DNA of 64,000 nt from Paramecium octaurelia (lineage: Eukaryota; Ciliophora; Oligohymenophorea; Peniculida; Parameciidae): positions 250,563-314,562 of the forward strand of contig CAJJDP010000093.1 of the NCBI GenBank assembly GCA_905182995.1, read 5' to 3'. The notes below the pieces were generated by a model. That model did not search any database, had not been told where the DNA came from, and saw only the letters and a program-made list of their open reading frames with translations. Each line of letters begins with the position of its first letter. Position 1 is the first letter of the stretch. Shown one piece after another: positions 1-11,382 of the stretch. Both the position numbers and the translations under genes were made by a program.

Positions 1-2127
1 TTAAGTGCTGTTGACATACATGTTGGTAATTTTATTATGAAAGAATGCTTTCTTAAATATTTAAAGGAGAAAACAAGGTTGTTATCCACTCATGCTTTGA
101 GCTTTTGTCAGTATACTGATAAGGTCTATCTTCTTTAAAATGGGGAGATTATAGATTCAGGGGAATATCAATATATGAAATATAACTAAAAGTTTTTAGA
201 AATAGAACAAAAGTTTAGAGATAAAGCAGAAGAACTTATAGAAAATGACAACTAAAAGGAGTAAACTAAAAATGATATCTCAAATATGAATACATCTTCT
301 GCAACCAAAAAGTAAAAGGAATTCAAAGATCCAGAAGATTTGATTTTAAAGGAGGATCGCTAATCTGGAGATATCGACATTTCTGTTTATCAGAAGTATT
401 TTCTATATAATGGAGGATATAAAAATTATATGCTCTTATTTATCGTAATGGTAATGTGGATCATTGCTTAGTTATTCTCTACACTTTGGATTGCACACTG
501 GTCAGATGATTTATATAACTAAGATTACAGTCCAAAGACTTATATGATAGTCTATTTTTGTGTTGGAATATTCTAGGCAATATTGGCATATGGAAGAGCA
601 GCCTCGATTGCTAATTCAAGTGTCAAATCCACAACCATTATTCATAATCAAATTATTAAAAGTCTACTTAAGGCTCCTTAATGTGAATTCTTTGAAAGGG
701 TGCCTACTGGTAGAATCATGAACAGATTAACAAAGGATATCAATTCTTTAGATATAGAAATCAATATGAATTTAAGTTTTGCATCAACTAAAATAAGCTA
801 AATTGTCAGTTCAATCATAATTGGCTTAATAGCTACAACCAAATTGATAATAATGCCATTAATCTTATTCTTCTATATAAGTATCAAGATTTAAAGAATT
901 TACATGAAAGCCAGTAGAGAAATGCAAAGACTAGAATTAATCAGCAAAAGTCCAATATTAAGTTACTTTGTAGAATCATTACAAGGTCTATCAACTATAC
1001 GAGCTTTTTAAAAGTCCTTTTTATTCTTGAACAATTTCAGTCAAAAATTAGATAGAAATAGATAAATTATATTTGTTTCCACTCATGCTAGTTGTTGGTT
1101 TAATCAAATATTAGGATTCTTAAGTTTAATTGTAAATATGTTCGCTATTATTTATTGTATTCTTTTTTCTAGTAATGCATCTTTTGCTGGATTAATTTTA
1201 ACTTATGTATCATCACTAGATATTAATACTTAGCAAACTATTGATTCGTTGGGTTTGTTAGAAAATAACCTGATATCATTTGAAAGATGTCTAGATTTTA
1301 CAAAAGTACCTTAAGAAAAACAAAATCAAAATGATCCACCTAGGAATTGGCCAAGTTCTGGAAAGATAGAATTTAAGGAATTATCTGTTAGATACAGACC
1401 TAATTTACCATTCGCGTTGAAGGAATTCTCATATACTATAAATGAAAATGAAAAAATTGGAGTTGTTGGTAGAACAGGAGCAGGAAAATCCACAATTGCA
1501 CTTAGTCTAATACGAATGTTGGAGGCTTATGAAGGGCAAATTTTAATTGATGGCATTGATATTTCCTAGATTTCTTTGGAAAAACTAAGAACATTCATTA
1601 CTTCTATTTAATAGGATGCTGTAATCTTTCATGGAACCATAAGATAAAATCTAGATCCTATAGGATAATGCCATGATGAAGACATTAAAAAAGTGTTAAA
1701 TGATTGTTGTTTAGAGAAATTTTTAAATGAAAGAAATGGTTTGGATACTATGATAAATGAAAGTGGCGATAATTTAAGTGCAGGGGAGAAATAATTGATT
1801 TGCATTGCTAGAGCTATCCTCAAAAAAGCTAAAATTATATTAATTGATGAAGCAACAGCCAATATAGATTTGGAGACTGAGGAGAAAATCCAGAAAGCTA
1901 TTGCAATTGCTTTCAGAGATTGTACAGTAATTGCGATTGCGCATCGCATTAATACAATTTTGAAATGTGATAAGTAATAAATTTGTTTATTTAGAATACT
2001 TGTCATTGATAATGGACAAATAATTGAATCTGGACTCACAAAAGAATTACTAAATAATAAGTCCTCTATTTTTTATAATATGTATTAAGAAGTAATGAAT
2101 GGTTAATAATTGATTATATAATTCTGA
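1..2127 (+). CDS. ABC transporter, ABCC/MRP type (5'-truncated by window edge)
   Basis: This is the 3' part of a full-size ATP-driven exporter; 701 residues lie inside the window. The first bases encode the D-loop after Walker B of nucleotide-binding domain 1 (LSAVD), followed by the H-loop STHAL. A hydrophobic transmembrane domain 2 follows (about residues 135-390). NBD2 has Walker [10 protein letters not shown] from residue 490, a signature variant LSAGEKQ near 592, Walker [12 protein letters not shown] near 613 and H-loop IAHRI. One 21-nt intron (1974-1994) restores the C-terminus; it ends at TGA 2125. The order NBD1-TMD2-NBD2 fits the ABCC family (conjugate or drug export). The substrate cannot be read from sequence. 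TAA/TAG are read as Gln throughout. Confidence 0.93.
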
Positions 2128-2500
2128 AAAAAGAGTTTATGTAAATATACATTATTTGATAATTTATTCAATGTATTATCAATAATATGGATATTCCAAT
2201 AATTTATGATATTTATAAGAGTATCATTTTTGAGACATTATATTTAAGGGTTTTTCACTTTACTTAATTCTCTCTTCTCTTTATTCTATTTAATTCATAA
2301 ATCTTTTTATCTATTCCTTCATTATTTTTTTAATTTTTATTGAACAATGATGGATTGGAATCTTTTTATAAAATTATTGTTTGATTATGATACAAGAGAT
2401 TTTTGGGAAATGAACACATAACTATATGATATTCATGAAGATTGATATATGATAACTATTAATCTGATACAAAATTATATAAAATATCAATTAATTTATC
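2128..2500. other. AT-rich intergenic stretch
   Basis: I see no gene here. It is pyrimidine-rich in places (2250-2335) and separates the transporter stop from the next start codon. Confidence 0.6.
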
Positions 2501-2958
2501 ATGTATAATACTGAGTTTTGGGTAAAGTATGTATTTAGAGTGTTGCACATTGGAAGTGTTACAGCATTAGGAGGTCGTATAATATACGATTATTTATGGC
2601 CTGATTAAGGAGAGATAACAAAGGCATAAGCATTATTTGCAGGAATTTCAGGATTCCTAATGATTTTGGCAGGGATCGTAAACATATTTTTGTTGAAGGG
2701 AAAAGAAAAATTAAAATCTAAAAATAAGTTTTGGGCTGGTACCTTACATCTCAAAGCAATAACGAGTAATAATAATAATAAGTATATATAATAGCCATAA
2801 TTATACTAACACCTTTGGCAAAATTTATATCTAGAGATCAGTAGGTTGTGAAAGCCATATAATTTTATTATGTAGTTGCTATGCTGTTGCTGAGTCCGTT
2901 TTTAAGATTCTATCGTGAATGGTGGACTGAGTTAAATAGATAAAATAAATTAAGTTGA
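2501..2958 (+). CDS. Small multi-pass membrane protein, CopD-like pattern
   Basis: The protein has 142 residues. A 29-nt intron (2766-2794) joins two hydrophobic exons. About four membrane segments are visible, with paired His motifs (VLHIGSV near residue 11 and TLHLKAI near 85) and a C-terminal FLRFYREWW. The spacing of LH motifs in hydrophobic helices recalls bacterial CopD/DUF2269 membrane proteins, but this is only a pattern resemblance. The start is the first ATG in the open frame and the stop is TGA 2956. Function is unknown. Confidence 0.7.
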
Positions 2959-3272
2959 AATAATATTGCATAAGAATATGAAATATATTGATATTTTAAT
3001 TATTTTGAAAAGAGGGGTATCCATCACATGAAATATAATTGATTAAAAAATTTCCTCTTGAACTTATTATATTGATTAAATAATTGAATGGTTTTATTGG
3101 GATTATAAACAAATGAAATTTAGCAATATATTAACATGTTTATGTAATTTGTTTGATGCAATAAGAATTTAGTCATAAAAACTGAATTGATATGAGTGAT
3201 TTTTAAATTGTGTTATTCATCCCTTTAAGAGAGTGAAGTGATCTAAAAAAAGGATGTTCATTTAATATTATT
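2959..3272. other. AT-rich intergenic stretch
   Basis: No coding signal or RNA motif was recognised. Confidence 0.6.
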
Positions 3273-3794
3273 ATGTTACAAAAATCTACAAAGCTAACTC
3301 GATGTCAAAGAATTGTTTAGGGTATTAAGGATGATATGTAATCTAAAGTGCAGTAGAAACCACTCACGAACAGATCAACTCGTCTGAAAAATCTGACTAC
3401 CGAATCATCTCCTATGATATTGGACTACATACCATTACCGGAGAATCCAAAATTGGATGCGATGATGGACAATATCAAGCGTATATTGGATAAGCATAAG
3501 AAACAGCCTTCTGCTCAATAGGAATTAAAAAGCATGCTTTCTGCAAATCAAGTGAAACAAATTTATGGAAGTAGAAGACATATGATTGAAGTACGATTTA
3601 AAGAGTTCTATAATTCAAGATTGGCAAGTCCTCAAATTCACTCGGATGTAGTAGTGGATGTCAGTCCATAACAGGCTGACTTAAAGTCATCTCGTTTGAT
3701 TCAATATCAAAGAAGGATTGGATTGGTGAAAAAGAGAGATTTGCTGGAGGAGAGAATATAAGAAATTGGTTAACGATATAGAACAAAATAATGA
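3273..3794 (+). CDS. Hypothetical basic protein, 173 aa
   Basis: This single-exon ORF uses TAA/TAG as Gln and ends in TGA. It is rich in Lys, Arg, Gln and Ser, with likely helical stretches (IKRILDKHKKQ, KKRDLLEERIQE) and no membrane segment. It stops 10 bases before the phosphodiesterase ATG on the same strand. I do not recognise a family. Codon use and the good start context support a real gene, but no domain confirms it. Confidence 0.65.
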
Positions 3795-3804
3795 TAATTA
3801 ATTA

Positions 3805-6158
3805 ATGCCTTATAACATTTATGATTAATAACTAAGATAATAAGACCGACTGTTAGCCAAGTTCTAAGAACTTTTTAGCAAGCCATCACATTAAACTCGT
3901 TTGCACAAAAGTGAAGCCCTTCTCATAGCAACTTTATTTCTCCTTGAAGGATTGGCACAAACAACATTAATGCTGAATACTTCACTTGTACTGATATATT
4001 TGCTAAACATCATTTACTCATCAAATCCTTAATAATTGCAAATCTTCACTCTAAAATGGTTTTTATTAAGTAAAATTCTAACATCTAGATTAATTTGGGC
4101 ATTAGTGTCAGAAATTAGTATTGAATAGTTGCGGCTAGATTTTGTTTTGTTTTGTTTTGAGCTGCTCATTATAGTCATCAAATTTAGGATTTCTAACAAT
4201 AAAATAGCCATATTGGCAGGCACTCTGACATTGTATATAGGATTACTACTAATATTGACATAGAAATGCGATGATATTGTAATACTCAGTTGGATTGGAA
4301 GTTTATATGCAATGTGGGTAATCTTCAATAACCAACTGTAAATTTAAGAAGAATATGATAGGAAGATTAAGGAATTTGATGGAGAAGCTACAAAATTAAA
4401 GAAAGAAACAGAGATGTCATTTAAAACCATAATAATTGAAGATTAATAATAATCTCGTTAAGAAGAATTATTAAAAAAATTGCGATTATTAAAATATTAG
4501 AAATTATTAGACAAAACTGAGCACATCTATTTAGAAGAGAAGCTCTTACAGAAATAATTGAGTAATCCCTCCAGAGTCTTAACTGTACGCAATTTGCCTG
4601 ACGATGACGATAAGAGTTCCATCTAAGAAATTGAAGAAACTTCTAGTAAGAAATCACCAAGCAGAAGACCTTTAAGATTGAATTCCATTAATGAATCGTT
4701 ATCCTTTGCTCACACTGTTGGTCATAGCATGAATAGGGATGAAATTAAAGAGGATGACGACAACTTTCTATCTTTGGATGACCTAAATGATTTATTAAAA
4801 ATAGTGAGTGGCAGAAAAGAACATTTGTGGTTACCCTCATATCTGAGAAGCACTAAGAATATTGATTCCAGAGGGTCTGAATCTTTTTCACCTGAGGCCA
4901 AGAAGTAAATTTAATTTATATTATAGTTTCATACTTAATCATTTTACAGAGCATGAATTTAATTTTTAATTATTATAAGGTGAAACCAATATTCAAGAGC
5001 ATCAATATTTCATAGATTCCAATCATAATCAAATGAAAGAGTGCTTAAATAACTTTAATTTTGATTTCTTTGAAGTAAATGACCAAAATAAATTTATTAG
5101 TTTTAGTTCCTTCATCTTTCAAAAATACAAGTAATCAATCTTAACTATATGTTAGCATCAATTAGGTACTCAAAATTAAGGAGAAGTCTGTTCAAATTGA
5201 GTTTTGTCACAGAATTGAATCATTTTACATGCAAAACCCTTATCACAATTCTATTCATGCAATGGATGTGGCTAACTCAGCATCCTTCTTTTTAGAGAAT
5301 GGTCTGGATGTCACTCCCTTTGAATAATGTTGCTTGATTATATCTGCACTATCGCATGATGTGGGACATCCTGGATTAAATAACGGCTTTTTGGTTGCTT
5401 CTCAATCCAAATAAGCATTAATATGTAAAGATGAAACCATTAAGTAGATAATGATCAAAGTGTATTAGAGAGTTATCATGCTTCTTTGATGTTTCATGTA
5501 TTGAAAGATGAAAAGGCAAATATCCTTAAAAACATCAATGATGTTGATTATAAAGGATTTAGAAAGTACTGTTTAAATCTAATATTGGACACTGATCTAC
5601 AAAAGCATTTTCCATTATTAAATAAATTCAAGAACTTTTTAGCTTTAGGTTCAGATAGCCAATCTGATGAGCAAACGAAGTTACTCATACTCTCCATAGC
5701 AATTAAATGTGCAGGTAAGATGAAAATTAATGTATAGATGTTGGACATGGAGCAAAATAGTTGAATTTGCATAAGATTTGGAGTCGTAGGATAATTGAGG
5801 AATTCTTCTTGTAAGGAGATTTGGAGGCTTAGGTTGGTATTCAGGTGACACCTATGTGTGACAGGAGCCAAAGTGTGACAAAGTCCCAGGAAGGCTTTTT
5901 AAAAGCTATTGTGTGGCCTTTATTCGATGCCTTTGGGGAATTCTTGAAACAGTATGAAGATAATATTTGATTCTTTTTAGTGAGAATTTTAGATAGACTT
6001 GTTTAGATTAGATAAGTGTGAATATCTAATATTGGCAGTAGCAGTAATAGGAGGAGGAGAACAAGGGAAAAGGATACAAGTGTTCGTTCTTTTAAGATAC
6101 TAATATCATTAGCATCCCAGTATAGAATAAAAATATGATGTTCAATTTAAATTGGTGA
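3805..6158 (+). CDS. Membrane-anchored 3',5'-cyclic nucleotide phosphodiesterase
   Basis: The 743-residue protein hydrolyses cAMP and/or cGMP. Five introns (4905-4926, 5131-5155, 5425-5447, 5715-5737, 5952-5980) restore one frame. The N-terminal 180 residues hold about five hydrophobic segments. A charged linker and coiled region follow, then the class I PDE domain from about residue 440. That domain has the metal site YHNSIHAMDV, then SHDVGHPGLNN, AIYNDQSVLES-like spacing, DVGHGAKQ (usually D-L/I-S-N) and QVTPMCDR. Splicing of intron 3 produces the family motif YNDQSVLE, which supports the model. The C-terminal helix CLDQISVNIQYW is typical. Membrane-bound PDEs would restrict cyclic nucleotide to a local pool. 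Substrate specificity is not readable. Confidence 0.92.
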
Positions 6159-6182
6159 TATTATTATTAATTATTTATATTT

Positions 6183-7483
6183 TCAGATATTGTATTCACA
6201 TTTAGTTTATGGTAATTTATGTTTAGTTATCCAAGGATGTTTGAGCATTTATTCAATAGTCAATCTTTTATTGGGGTCAGATTGAAGACCTCCTTTGACA
6301 AAGAAAGTTAATTCTGCTGAAAAGGTGTGTGGAATAGTTAAACGGTGCTAAAGAAATGATGATTGAACTGAATACCTTTAGTATATTATCCATGATGCCT
6401 TTCTGATCTTTATTTCCCAAAAGCACAAATGGAGTCTACCCATACACCAATTCATAAGCAAGCACAGCTATTTGCCATGCATCCACTCTTGAATCATAGC
6501 CCTTCATCTGAATCACTTCAGGTGCCATGAACTCTATTGTGCCACAAAAGGTTTATCTTCTGTCCTGATTCGAACAAACACAACCAAAATCCCCAATTTT
6601 GATTTGATTAAATGATAACATGATATTCTCTGTCTTCAGATCTCGATGCATGACTTTGTTGACATGCATATACTAAATGCATTGTAGGATTTAGTTTATG
6701 TAATAAGCTGCTTTATTCTAAGTATTGAAGGCACATTTACTTCTGGGAACTTGTATCCAGGCTGTTTTCTTTGGACTTTAAAGAGTTCGCCCTCGTTGCA
6801 ATATTCCATCAGCAAGTACAAATTGTATTCATCAGAATAACAATTATACAACTTAACTATGTTCGGGTGATTCAGTTTCATTTGCACTTTGATTTCCTGG
6901 ATCATTTGTTTCTATAACTATTCATCCTGGATTTTCTCCTTCTTGATCACCTTCAAAGCATAGACTGTACCACTCAATTTGTCGCTTATTTTAAGTTCTG
7001 ATAATACATGCACAAATGAACATCCGAAAATTGGCCTCTTCCTAGCAATTTGCCAATTCGAAATTGAGGAATCCCTTCAAATGTTTGGAACCTCGACTTG
7101 GGAAACCAAGATTGCACTGTCTTATATGTCTATATTCTTGACATTGTCATACAATCCTGAGGGGAAACCTTTTTCAACATTGGTGATGCGATCCTGCTTG
7201 TCATATTCACTAATGTTGGTGGTTTGTGTAATTGTTCCGCTGTAGATTTCGATGAAGTTGATTCCTTACTACCACCGCGAAGTGTTTAATTCACTGAATC
7301 CCGCAATCTTAATAAGTTTTATTCGAGAGTGACTGTTCTAGCAATTAACCCATTCCATTTCGTTTGGGTTTCATGCATCTTCTAAGATACTGACATTTTC
7401 AAGTGACTTTACAATTTTTCCTACTTTTTAGGCTCTGAATTACCCCTAACTTAGGTTGGCTTTTAGAGATAGAATGATTTCAT
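6183..7483 (-). CDS. Serine/threonine protein kinase
   Basis: The protein has 408 residues and three introns (6985-7007, 6718-6740, 6348-6375). A Ser/Lys-rich N-terminal region of about 130 residues precedes a complete kinase domain. The domain has the Gly loop LLGRGQFSDVHLC, Lys in YALKVIKKE, catalytic HRDLKTEN, DFG in IGDFGCV and the activation-segment end FCGTIEFMAPEV. The closing helix carries KRLTIEQMLKHPW. It resembles Aurora/PLK/ULK-like ciliate expansions, but the subfamily is uncertain. The stop lies 24 bases from the phosphodiesterase stop on the other strand (tail to tail). Confidence 0.92.
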
Positions 7484-7940
7484 ATAATAATTTTACGATT
7501 ATTATTATAATAATTAAAATTATTTTGTATCATAATCTGATGCTTACAAGTATTATCAAATTAATACTCTCATAACCAATTTTCAGCAATATTAATTTTG
7601 ATTCAATTTTGAGTCTCAAATAAAGTAAGAAAATGAATTATTAGTAATATATAACTATTTTTTAAGAGTTGATAGATAAAGGGCATATAATAAGAAGAGT
7701 TTTTTTTAATTCTTCATGGTTCTTTGAGATTTTTCATAATTGAACAATAAATACTGTTTACAATTTATAATTAATTATTTCTTAAAATCTAATTATAATA
7801 AGTATAAGGAATCAACTAATTTAAAATAATAGTATGATTCTTGTAATCTTCTCTATTTATTAGAAACCTCATCATATATTAAATTATAATTCAATGCAAA
7901 ATTATGTTATAGAACATAAACAATAATCAAATATTAATTA
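7484..7940. other. Intergenic: upstream of kinase, downstream of MORN gene
   Basis: Very AT-rich with no recognised gene. It should hold the promoter of the minus-strand kinase. Confidence 0.55.
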
Positions 7941-8822
7941 TCATACGATGCAACCGTAGATCCACTTTCCTTACAATATAATTTCATCATCTAGTAGCAG
8001 GGTCCCAACTCCATGAAAAGTGTCTTATGAGAATCCACCAACAAATTTATAGAGTTCTCCTCCACAATTGAATTACATAACACCTTTTCCAAAGAATTAT
8101 CCATTTCTGAATTCCCCTTCATACATAGTGAATTAATGTTGAACCAATTGAAATGATTTAAAATTGTTTAAATTAAATTAATCTTCTTAAAAATCTTAAT
8201 TGATGAACCTCCCTTTACCCTCAAAGTGATCTTATAACCACTCTCCTTAATAAATGATATTTTAATTAGTATCTTTAAGTGTTCCATTCCCAGACCTTAG
8301 ACCATCTTCCCATTCGCCTTCATAAGTGAATCCATTTTCATACATTTTTCTACCTCTACCATTCTGAACAGGTTCAATAAATCTAAAATTCGATTTTTTG
8401 AACTTATTAACAGAATGAGAGGAATTATGAACCCTATTTCGATGGCTAATGGAAATATTTGAACGTCTATTGGTATCTATGTTGGTTGGATTATTATTGT
8501 TGATTGAATTTAGACATGATTTAATAGATTGCTAACTTGAGAGATTGCTCATATAACAAGATTAAAGGTAAGATTATTAATCTAGATTTTCGAGATTATT
8601 TCTTTAGAGTTGAGATCTTATTGATATTAATTATGATGTAAATTTTTGAAATTTATCATTTTTCAATTTGTTAATAGAAGATTAAGTAAGCATAATTTTT
8701 TGATTATTAGTCCGGAAGGGAGATTCCAAAATACCAAGAGAGTTGACTCTTTTTAAGCGCTAACTCATAGGTGGATTGGATTCTGCAGTTGTTTTCTGAG
8801 TGTCTTTGAAATAACGTTTCAT
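7941..8822 (-). CDS. MORN-repeat protein, 293 aa
   Basis: This is a single-exon gene. The first 150 residues are Ser/Asn/Gln-rich and probably disordered. The C-terminal half carries about four MORN repeats, seen as Y-E/Q-G-E-W/F followed by G-x-G: YEGEWEDGLRSGNGT, YQGEWLQDHFEGKG, YEGEFRNGQFFGKG and a weaker GGFSQDTFHGVGT. MORN repeats form beta-hairpin arrays that bind membranes or act as scaffolds, often in cilia and cortex of protists. No enzymatic domain is fused. The stop is TGA at 7943-7941. Confidence 0.85.
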
Positions 8823-8874
8823 TATATCAGTTAAGAAAAATTAATAATAAAATTATATGTATTGATAAATAATT

Positions 8875-10931
8875 TCACTCTTCGACATAGATGTCTTTAT
8901 TTCCAAAGTCTAAATTACAATATTATCCCATTCCTTTTCCATAATTGAGACAGTTCAATTTGATTTTATCTAAGACGGAATCATCTTCAATAGTGGCAGG
9001 CATCTATGAGTAGATATATGCATAAATGAATACCTTGTATTGTAATCCATTGACAATGGCTTTAAGAGTGCCTCTAAGCACTTTTCCACTTCTAGTTTTT
9101 GGCAACTTTTCTACGATAATAGCACTTTAGAAACAAGCTAAGGGTCCAATATCATGTCTAATCATAGCAATTAGTTCTTTTTCTAAGATGGATGGTTGAA
9201 CTTCATGTCCCTATTTAATGACTATAAGTCCAACAGGGATTTCACCTCTTAGGTCGTCCAATTTGGCAACTACTGCAGCTTCAACAATATCCTTGTGTTT
9301 AAGGAGGACCTCCTCCATGGCAGCAGTACTTAATCTATGCCCAGCTGTATTGATAATGTCATCAATTCTAGTCATGATATGCAGATATCCATCCTGATCA
9401 AAGAAACCAGCATCTCCAGCAGTATAATATCCTGGAGTATCAGCGAGATACTTTTGGATGAAGGCTTCGTCATTATTATATAGAGTCTGCATGAAACTTG
9501 GGGGCATAGGTAATCTGATGCAGATTCTTCCCATTTACCCAGTTTCAACCTCTTTGTTTTCATTATCCATGATTTTGATGACAAATCCAGGAGAAGGTTT
9601 AGTGGCACTGCCAGGTTTGGAAGGGAAAGTGTGTAGATCCATGAAATTACAAGAGATTATCCACCCAGTTTCAGTTTGCCAATAGTGATCATTGATTAAT
9701 ACACCAGTATTGCTTTGAATCCAATTGTAGGTAGGGATATCACATCTCTCTCCAGCCATTGAGATGCTTTTTAAACTAGAAATATTGGATTTTCTGATCC
9801 AATCTCCATTGGGATCTTCTTTCCTCATAGCTCTTAAAGCAGTAGGAGCAGTGTAGAATCCAACCACTTTATGTTTCTCAATTATTCTCCATATGGCTCC
9901 TGGATCTGGAGTCTAAACTGGTTTGCCTTCATATAAAACAATCGAGCATCCTTATAAGAGTGGACCATAGACTGTGAAAGAATGTCCAGTTACCCATCCT
10001 ATGTCTGCCATAGAGAAGTACACATCGCCTGCTTTCAAACCTAAGATGTGTCTCATTGTCCATAACAATGCCACAACAGTTCCTCCAGTGTCACGTTAGA
10101 TGCTAAGAGGATAAATTGATATAATTACCCTTTTGGCTATCCAGTGGTACCAGAGGTGTAGAGTATGTAGAGGGGATGAGTGCTTTCCACTTCCACACAC
10201 TCAACAGGATTGGCAAATTTCATTGCTGTGTAGTAATCGAAGTCTCTTCCAATCACCATGCTGCATTATTTGGTTGGTCTTTGAACTATCAAACAAATTG
10301 GAGTGTGGTTTGCTAATTAGATTGCTTCATCGAGCATCACCTTGTAATCCACTATCTTATTGACTTCGAGTCCACATGAGGCAGTTATTATTAAGGTTGG
10401 TTTACAGTCTTTGATTCTTCCACTTAATTCCAAAGCAGAAAACCCTCCAAAAACCACAGAGTGAATTGCTCCTATTCTTGAACATGCCAGCATTGCAAAT
10501 ACTGCCTCCGGAATCATAGGCATATAGATTATCACTCTATCACCTTTTGAAACTCCTAGGAACTAGTCGATATGAGAGTTTACCAAATTGACGATAGACG
10601 CCGCTCAATCGAGATACATGATCATGCAATTCATTGAATGTGTATTGCAAACTATTGTGAACCATATTGCTTTCCCAATATAAAGCCACTTGATTTCCCC
10701 TCTAGATCAAATGCTTATCCAATGCATTATAACAAAAATTCAATTTCCCATCTCTAAACCATTGATAAAAATAATCATTTATTTTTGTCAGGATTTCTTC
10801 TGGCTTCTTGATCCAATCAACGAATTCACTTTGTTCACGCCTTAATCTTATTGATTTCTACTTTACCAATAATTGATCCTCTCTTCGGCATCACTAGCTC
10901 TACTTACTGCTATTTCGTATAAATTTTACAT
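8875..10931 (-). CDS. ACSS3: Short-chain acyl-CoA synthetase (propionyl/acetyl-CoA ligase, ACSS3-like)
   Basis: The 648-residue protein activates a short-chain acid with ATP and CoA through an acyl-adenylate. Four introns (10841-10866, 10556-10583, 10103-10128, 9004-9033) are needed. The third splits the P-loop YTSGTTGQPKG. Other visible motifs are [30 protein letters not shown] and the C-terminal [10 protein letters not shown] with the catalytic Lys. The run [23 protein letters not shown] and YEGKPVQTPDPGA favours the PrpE/ACSS3 branch over plain acetyl-CoA synthetase. The last intron is 30 nt and contains no TGA, but its removal gives the conserved KMPATIEDD tail. No clear mitochondrial presequence is seen. 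Confidence 0.93.
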
Positions 10932-11382
10932 TTAATAAATTAATTAATGTTTTTTTTTTAATTTATTTTTATAACTTGAATGCTTTCATTCTGAGGGAAT
11001 TTGAACAGAATATAAAAGAATTATTAAACTTTCTCAAAGATGCCACCATCCCATTATAACTCAATTTACTACATCCAATCAACAAATATGTAATTAATCC
11101 TATGCTATAATAAAAAGATCATTATTACTATTCATTTATGGATTCTTAGTGATACCCCCTTTAAACATATGATAAACTAAATAAATAGAACTATCTCTAC
11201 TATTATACTCTTAATTTATAGAAAGATATTATTTTTAGTATAATCAAAAAAGGAACTTTGCCACTTTTGTGATTTATTTATATGAAATTATTGTAAAAAA
11301 TATCTGATATTTCAGATGAATTATAATTTAAAATAGCCAATTTTGTTGGAAATATTAACTATTAGTGATATAAAATTAATAA
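10932..11382. other. AT-rich intergenic stretch
   Basis: This lies between the synthetase start and the carboxypeptidase stop, both on the minus strand. No gene was recognised. Confidence 0.55.
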
